A DNA stretch of 20,860 nucleotides from Thiorhodovibrio sp. (GTDB lineage: Bacteria; Pseudomonadota; Gammaproteobacteria; Chromatiales; Chromatiaceae). The stretch is from assembly GCA_007128075.1 (NCBI GenBank), contig SKYD01000140.1, forward strand, positions 1 to 20,860. The letters run 5' to 3'. The notes under the pieces were generated by a model, which made no database searches, was not told the origin of the DNA, and saw nothing but the letters and a program-made list of their open reading frames with translations. Both the position numbers and the translations under genes were made by a program. Shown here piece after piece: positions 16,108-20,860 of this stretch (positions are counted from its first letter, which is position 1; each line of letters starts with the position of its first letter).

Positions 16108-17595
16108 ATGGCATCGCTCAACCAACTGCGCTGGCACAACCGGTTTGCCCGTTTGTCGCCCCCATTTTTTACTGCGGTGCAGCCAACGCCGCTGGAGGGC
16201 AACACCCGCTTAGTTGCAGTCAGTCCTGCCGCCTGCGCGCTGATCGAGCTAGAGTTTGCTGCTACCCAAACCCCGGAATTTTTAGCCATGCTGTCCGGCC
16301 AAACGCTGCTTGCTGGCATGCAGCCGCTGGCATCGGTCTATGCCGGGCATCAGTTCGGAGTGTATGTGGCACAGCTTGGCGATGGGCGGGCGCTGCTGCT
16401 GGGTGAATCGGTAACTGCCAGCGGCGGCTGGGAATGGCATCTCAAGGGCGCAGGCCGTACCCCCTATTCACGAGCAGGCGACGGGCGTGCGGTGTTGCGC
16501 TCGACCATTCGTGAATTTTTATGCTCTGAGGCGATGGCAGCCTTGGGGATTCCGACCACCCGGGCCTTGGCACTGGCGCAAGGCGATGAAGAGGTCTATC
16601 GCGAACGCATCGAGCAGGGCGCGATGCTGTTGCGGTTAGCTCCGAGTCATCTGCGCTTTGGTCATTTTGAGTATTTTTTTTATCGCGAAGATTTTGATGC
16701 CCTCGAACAGCTCGGCACCTTCGCGCTCACCGAGTATTTTCCGCATCTTAAAACTGCACCACAGCCTTATCTGGTACTGCTCGATGAGGTGATCGAGCGC
16801 ACCGCAACCCTGATGGCACAATGGCAACTGGTGGGTTTCGCTCATGGGGTGATGAACACCGACAATATGTCGCTGCTGGGGCTGACCATTGATTATGGCC
16901 CTTTCGGGTTTATGGATGGCTACCAGCCAAGCTGGATCTGCAACCATTCTGACCCCTGGGGGCGCTATGCCTTTGATCGCCAGCCCTCAGTCGCACAGTG
17001 GAATCTGAGTTGTTTAGCACAGGCGCTGTTGCCACTGCTTGACCGCGACAATGGCGAGCGGGCAGCAGAGCTGGCGCGGGATCGTTTGCGCCACTTCACC
17101 ACCCATTTTGAGCGGGCTTATCATCAAGGATTAGCCGCCAAGCTGGGGCTGGGTGAGTATCAGCTAGGGGATGAGCATCTTGCCTATGATCTATTGCGGC
17201 GCATGGCCAAGGATCAGGTTGATTACACGCTGTTATTTCGGGCGTTGGCACAGATGCAGCGTCAATCAACAGCCCAGGATGCGACGGCGCGGAAGCTGTT
17301 TCGCCATCCTGATGCCTTTGATCAGTGGGCAGTGGATTATCGTGCGCGGCTCGATGCCGAATCATCCGACGACAATGCCCGCGCCCGGCGGCTGTGCGGA
17401 GTCAATCCTAAATTTGTACTGCGTAATTATCTAGCACAACAAGCGATTGAACGCGCCGAACAGGGCGATGACAGCGAGGTTCAACGGCTGCTCAAGGTTT
17501 TATCGACTCCCTTTGCCGAACAGCCCGAACACGCTGCCTATGCCCAAGCACCACCCGATTGGAGCCAGCATTTAGAAGTGAGCTGCTCGTCCTAA
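16108..17595 (+). CDS. selO: Protein adenylyltransferase SelO (YdiU/UPF0061 family pseudokinase-fold AMPylase)
   Basis: SelO transfers AMP from ATP to protein side chains using an inverted nucleotide orientation, and has been tied to redox stress. With ATG at 16108 (GGA 7 nt upstream, 19 nt after sdhB) the product has 495 residues, against 478 in E. coli; the frame upstream of this ATG runs back into sdhB and has only a TTG. Key residues are in place: Lys113 in HLKGAGRTPYSRAGDGRAV, Glu136 in STIREFL, Asp252 and Asn253 in GVMNTDNMSLLG, and Asp262 in the metal-binding IDYGPFGF. Cys278 (WICNHSD) and Cys493 in the C-terminal EVSCSS correspond to the E. coli disulfide pair; Cys493 is at the end where selenocysteine occurs in animals. 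It probably belongs to the sdhCAB transcript; whether the two are functionally linked is unknown. Its stop overlaps the ccoI stop. Confidence 0.95.
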   Translation: MASLNQLRWHNRFARLSPPFFTAVQPTPLEGNTRLVAVSPAACALIELEFAATQTPEFLAMLSGQTLLAGMQPLASVYAGHQFGVYVAQLGDGRALLLGESVTASGGWEWHLKGAGRTPYSRAGDGRAVLRSTIREFLCSEAMAALGIPTTRALALAQGDEEVYRERIEQGAMLLRLAPSHLRFGHFEYFFYREDFDALEQLGTFALTEYFPHLKTAPQPYLVLLDEVIERTATLMAQWQLVGFAHGVMNTDNMSLLGLTIDYGPFGFMDGYQPSWICNHSDPWGRYAFDRQPSVAQWNLSCLAQALLPLLDRDNGERAAELARDRLRHFTTHFERAYHQGLAAKLGLGEYQLGDEHLAYDLLRRMAKDQVDYTLLFRALAQMQRQSTAQDATARKLFRHPDAFDQWAVDYRARLDAESSDDNARARRLCGVNPKFVLRNYLAQQAIERAEQGDDSEVQRLLKVLSTPFAEQPEHAAYAQAPPDWSQHLEVSCSS

Positions 17596-20072
17596 TTTTC
17601 AGCATCACGCAACCACCGAACACGAATCAATGCCGAGTTACCAATCACCGCCAGTGAGCTCAGTGGCATAGCAATGGCAGCGACCAGGGGCGTGACCAGC
17701 GCCGCCATTGCCAGCGGCACCATAATCAGGTTGTAGGCAATGGACAGCCCGATGTTGTGGCGAATGGTGCGCAAGGTCAGCCGCGTCAGGCGCATGGTTT
17801 GCACCACCTGGGCGAGTTGCTCGCCAAGCAGCACCACATCAGCACTTGCCTGCGCCAGTGCTGCCCCGCTGCCCATTGCCATACCGACATCGGCAGCCAA
17901 CAGCGCGGGCGCATCGTTGATGCCATCGCCGATCATGGCGACCCGTGCGCCTTGTTTTCGCAAGCGTTCGATCAATGCCGCCTTATCCTCTGGCAACACC
18001 TCGGCGTAGCATTGATCAAGCACCAAGGACTCAGCGAGTGCTGCCGCGCTGGCGTGATGATCACCGGTTAATAGGGTGACAGTGCAGCCGTTGCGCTGCA
18101 AAGCAGCAATCACCGCCGCCGCATCGGGGCGCAGTGGATCCCACAGCCGCAAGCGCAGACATTCCACACCATTGCAAGCAGCATGTAACCAGGTTTCACC
18201 AGCAACTGGTTGTGGTTCGCCCAGTGCTGAATTGAGGGCAATATCGTGTTCGTTGAGCCAGCGTGCAGTGCCTAGCACCCAGTGCTGATCATTGACCTGT
18301 CCAGCAATGCCACGCCCAGGGCGTATCTCGACCGCATTGACGGTGAGATGCGCTGTTTTGAGCCCTTGGGCTGTGGCAAAGCTGGTCAGCGCCCGCGCCA
18401 GCGGATGCTCAGAAAAACACTCTAAAGCAGCGATCTGCTGCAGCCACTTGCGCTGAATGCTGTTCAACTGACAATCCGGCTGATCAAGGGGCAAGGTTCC
18501 ATGTTCATCGTGCAGTGCTTTAAGCTCTGGACGACCCAGAGTCAGTGTTCCGGTTTTATCAAACACCACATGATCAATGGTTGAGAGCTGTTCAAACACC
18601 GCGCCCTGTTTGATGACAATGCCGCGTTGCGCCCCTAGCCCGGTGGCAACCGCCAGCGCCATTGGAGTTGCCAGCCCCAGCGCACAAGGACAGGTGATAA
18701 TCAGCACCGCTGTCGCCGCCAGCACTGCCGTGGCTGGATCATGCCCCCACCACCACAGCGCGGTCAGCAGCGCCAGCGTCAGCGTCGCAGACACAAACCA
18801 GGGCACCAGACGATCCGCAAGTGCCTGAATCGGTGCTGGGCGGCTTTGCGCTTCTTCGACTAAGCGCACGATGCGCCCCAGCGTGGTGTGACTCAAGGTC
18901 GCTGTGACCTCGATCTCCAGCACCCCAGCCTGATTAAGCGTTCCTGCGGTCACCGCTTGCCCCACACTGCGAGTCACTGGATGCGCCTCGCCACTAAGCA
19001 ATGCCTCATCGACCAGACTCTCGCCACGCACCACCACCCCATCGGCGGGGATGATCTCGCCAGGACGAATCAATAGCCGTTCGCCTAACTGCACCGCACG
19101 CAGTGGAACAATGAGTTCTTCACCGTCACGCAGACAGGTCGCGGCTCGTGGCTGCAAATCGTGCAAGCGTTGGGTCGCCGTCACCGCTTTGCGTCTGGAC
19201 AATCCCTCCAGATAGCGCCCGAGCAGAATGACAAAAATAAAATTAACCAGTGTATCCCAATACACCGCTCCGCTGCCGCTAAGCGTCGCCTGGAGCGAGA
19301 CCAGATAGGTGATGGTGGCACCGAGCGCAATCGGCACATCCATGCTCAGATAGCCTGCCCGCAATCCACGCCAAGCATGAACAAAGAACGGTGCAGCAGA
19401 ATAGAGCAGCGTTGGTGTTGCCAACAGTGCGCCGCTGATCTGTAACAGCGGGCGAAATTCACTGTCATCGGCTCCCGAATAGAGCGCGATAGCAATCCAC
19501 ATCAGATTCATCGCCGCAAATCCAGCAAAGGCGAGTCGGTATAATTGCTGGCGCTGCTGCTGTTGCAAGCGTGCCTCGGCAGCCTGAGGGGCAAAGGGCA
19601 GTGCGGCATAGCCTAGCTCACCGAGACGCTGCAAGATCGCCGACAGTGGCTGCTGATCTTGTGCCCAACACAGATGCAGCCGTCGCCCGGTGAGATTAAC
19701 CCGCGCACTCAAAACCCCGGGCAGACGATGCAAGGCGTTTTCAATCAGCCAAACACAGGCAGCACAGTGAATGCCCTCGATCAGCAGCTCAATCTCGCGG
19801 GTGGCGCCCAGATCAGCGACAAATTCTTCTTGCACCGCGTCGAGATCATAATACTCAAGCTGTGCAGGGAGTGGGGGCGGTGGCGCGGCAATTTCGCCCT
19901 CAGGAGTGCGTTGATAATAGCCATCCAGCCCGGCGGCATGGATCGCCATGCACACTGCCTGACAGCCCGGGCAGCAAAAAGCTCGCTCAATGCCATTGAT
20001 GGTTGCCCGCAGCTCAGGTGCTGGCAGATGACAGTGAAAACAGCGGGGAGTGTCTTGGTTTAGGTCGCGCAT
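17592..20072 (-). CDS. ccoI: Copper-translocating P-type ATPase, CcoI/FixI type
   Basis: This P1B ATPase moves Cu(I) across the inner membrane and, in the CcoI/FixI branch, is needed to assemble cbb3-type cytochrome oxidase. The 826-residue protein has the branch-specific N-terminal cysteine domain (Cys11, Cys14; FCCPGCQAV with Cys33, Cys34, Cys37), then a heavy-metal-associated domain with GIHCAAC (Cys103, Cys106). Next come membrane helices, actuator LSGEA (359-363), CPC 461-463 in TCPCALGLATP, phosphorylation DKTGT (Asp505), SEHPLA (His556), GDGIND (715-720), and the Cu(I) site residues YN (780-781) and MPLSS (802-806). The N-terminal domain and length separate it from CopA. No ccoNOPQ, ccoG, ccoH or ccoS is in the window. 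The start at ATG 20072 lacks a clear ribosome site. The gene converges on selO with overlapping stops. Confidence 0.93.
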   Translation of the reverse strand: MRDLNQDTPRCFHCHLPAPELRATINGIERAFCCPGCQAVCMAIHAAGLDGYYQRTPEGEIAAPPPPLPAQLEYYDLDAVQEEFVADLGATREIELLIEGIHCAACVWLIENALHRLPGVLSARVNLTGRRLHLCWAQDQQPLSAILQRLGELGYAALPFAPQAAEARLQQQQRQQLYRLAFAGFAAMNLMWIAIALYSGADDSEFRPLLQISGALLATPTLLYSAAPFFVHAWRGLRAGYLSMDVPIALGATITYLVSLQATLSGSGAVYWDTLVNFIFVILLGRYLEGLSRRKAVTATQRLHDLQPRAATCLRDGEELIVPLRAVQLGERLLIRPGEIIPADGVVVRGESLVDEALLSGEAHPVTRSVGQAVTAGTLNQAGVLEIEVTATLSHTTLGRIVRLVEEAQSRPAPIQALADRLVPWFVSATLTLALLTALWWWGHDPATAVLAATAVLIITCPCALGLATPMALAVATGLGAQRGIVIKQGAVFEQLSTIDHVVFDKTGTLTLGRPELKALHDEHGTLPLDQPDCQLNSIQRKWLQQIAALECFSEHPLARALTSFATAQGLKTAHLTVNAVEIRPGRGIAGQVNDQHWVLGTARWLNEHDIALNSALGEPQPVAGETWLHAACNGVECLRLRLWDPLRPDAAAVIAALQRNGCTVTLLTGDHHASAAALAESLVLDQCYAEVLPEDKAALIERLRKQGARVAMIGDGINDAPALLAADVGMAMGSGAALAQASADVVLLGEQLAQVVQTMRLTRLTLRTIRHNIGLSIAYNLIMVPLAMAALVTPLVAAIAMPLSSLAVIGNSALIRVRWLRDAEN

Positions 20073-20104
20073 TCTAAATATTCAGCCATGCTGGCGATTA
20101 ATTT

Positions 20105-20134
20105 TTGATCCAAGCGGTCGTTATTGTCTATAAC
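20105..20134 (+). promoter_or_regulatory. Sigma70-like promoter for the 190-codon gene
   Basis: TTGATC at 20105-20110 (four of six matches to TTGACA) and TATAAC at 20129-20134 (five of six to TATAAT) are separated by 18 nt. Transcription would start near 20141, leaving a leader of about 20 nt before the ATG at 20163, enough for the GGGGG ribosome site at 20153-20157. It lies in the 90-nt gap that divides this gene from divergent ccoI. No partner promoter for ccoI was clear. Confidence 0.5.
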
Positions 20135-20162
20135 TGTCTCAACTTTATCCGTGGGGGTCTTT

Positions 20163-20735
20163 ATGCACATTATCGGCTCTGAGCTTCACTTGGCCGCCAA
20201 GCATCACGCAGTGACCGAACAAGAATCCCGTCAGCAGTTGCGGGTCTGGGTTGGTGATCCGCCAGACCGCCCTCTTGCGAACGAATCGCCGTCCGCTCTA
20301 GGGCTAGATACCGTGGAACTCTCCTTAGCAGCACGCGAAAGTCAGCCCACCAAAGAGCAAGCTGTGCTGGATTATGAACTTTCCGCTGAAGATCAGCTTA
20401 AAATTCAATTGCTCAGACGCATGTTTGAGGCGTTGACGGGTAAAGCGTTTGAGTTCAATGAACCTGGTGCTTTCAGCGCCCACCTGGCTGCTCAGGGCAC
20501 CCCAGAACCGCTAGACATTCCACTGACCAAAGAGCCGCCGCCACCGCTGGCTGCCCCGGTTGAGGCGCGTCGCCCCTTGGGCTATGGGATCGAGTTTGAT
20601 CGCTATGAGCGCCATTATGAATCCGAACGCACCTCTTTTACTGCACAGGGACAGGTGATGACCGCCGATGGGCAAAAAATTGAGATTGCCGTTGAGCTGA
20701 ACATGAGCCCCTCGCTAAAACCTACTCTTTTCTAA
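20163..20735 (+). CDS. Hypothetical protein, 190 residues, unknown function
   Basis: I do not recognise a named function. ATG at 20163 is preceded 5 nt away by GGGGG, and a good promoter lies upstream; the frame is open back to a TTG at 20124 but that falls in the promoter. There is no signal peptide or membrane helix. Residues 75-97 (AEDQLKIQLLRRMFEALTGK) look helical, 113-140 are Pro-rich with PPPP, and 141-182 (GIEFDRYERHYESERTSF, then TADGQKIEIAVELNMS) look like a beta-rich module. From memory, similar Y-x-x-x-E-x-T-x-F-x-A-x-G segments followed by DG-x-x-I-x-x-x-x-x-LNMS occur in longer gammaproteobacterial proteins of unknown function that continue into Asp-rich calcium-binding-like repeats. 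Here the protein stops eight residues after NMS, so it may be a short form or a truncation. No frame downstream restores such a continuation. Confidence 0.75.
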   Translation: MHIIGSELHLAAKHHAVTEQESRQQLRVWVGDPPDRPLANESPSALGLDTVELSLAARESQPTKEQAVLDYELSAEDQLKIQLLRRMFEALTGKAFEFNEPGAFSAHLAAQGTPEPLDIPLTKEPPPPLAAPVEARRPLGYGIEFDRYERHYESERTSFTAQGQVMTADGQKIEIAVELNMSPSLKPTLF

Positions 20736-20860
20736 GCGAATCTGATGTTTTCTAAAGAGTCAGTGAGGGTGCAGACCGAGCAATCCACGCAAGTGGTGAG
20801 CTATGTTGGGAAGGTCATGAAATGCCACTGTGAACGCCAGCGGTGGCCGCTTTCGACAAG

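Noticed and set aside
20724..20760. Possible terminator after the 190-codon gene (ACTCTTT with AAAGAGT)
   Set aside because: The arms are only 7 bp, AT-rich and separated by 23 nt, and no U tract follows.
20745..20860. Partial plus-strand open frame running off the right end
   Set aside because: Only 39 codons, no clear ribosome site, and a run of that length without a stop is common by chance; no recognisable protein motif.
1..20860. Mobile element, CRISPR array or defence island
   Set aside because: No transposase, integrase, phage protein, regularly spaced repeats or restriction or toxin motifs were seen; gene order and content look like core chromosome.

Overview
The window reads as chromosomal DNA of a moderately GC-rich gammaproteobacterium. 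DnaE, IspB, TsaB, YoaA, PBP1B, YadG/YadH and SelO all align by eye with the Escherichia coli proteins over their full length, and yoaA and tsaB lie close together as they do in E. coli. I cannot name the genus. No insertion sequence, CRISPR array, integron or phage gene is visible; this is mostly a core-genome stretch with a few unusual features.

Region 1 (1-12381) is entirely on the minus strand. Read in the direction of transcription it holds yadG and yadH (ABC-2 type exporter), mrcB (PBP1B peptidoglycan synthase), a proline-rich TPR lipoprotein that looks like the PBP1B activator LpoP, yoaA (XPD-like Fe-S helicase), an unrecognised 298-residue protein, tsaB (tRNA t6A synthesis), ispB (octaprenyl diphosphate synthase), tRNA-Pro(CGG), and dnaE (replicative polymerase, cut by the left edge). 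Overlaps (yadG/yadH 4 nt, yadH/mrcB 1 nt, the 298-residue gene/tsaB up to 32 nt) and gaps mostly of 10 to 130 nt suggest one or a few long transcripts.

Region 2 (12554-17595) is on the plus strand, divergent from yadG across a 172-nt intergenic region that carries a perfect 8-3-8 palindrome. It encodes a three-subunit succinate dehydrogenase/fumarate reductase of the Bacillus subtilis (type B, dihaem cytochrome b558) kind in the order sdhC-sdhA-sdhB, with ATGA overlaps at both junctions, followed by selO (protein AMPylase). This is not the four-subunit SdhCDAB enzyme usual in gammaproteobacteria, and its iron-sulfur subunit has an extra acidic N-terminal tail of about 93 residues.

Region 3 (17592-20860) has a CcoI/FixI-type copper P-type ATPase on the minus strand, whose stop overlaps the selO stop tail to tail. 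Divergent from it is a 190-residue protein of unknown function with a good sigma70-like promoter. The last 125 nt hold nothing I can support.

Functionally the window combines replication and repair (dnaE, yoaA), envelope building (mrcB, the LpoP-like lipoprotein, perhaps yadGH), isoprenoid quinone side chain synthesis (ispB), quinone-linked respiration (sdhCAB), cbb3 oxidase copper supply (ccoI), and translation (tRNA-Pro, tsaB). The points most worth following up are the type B SDH with its acidic SdhB tail, the exporter-PBP1B-activator operon, and the two unassigned proteins.
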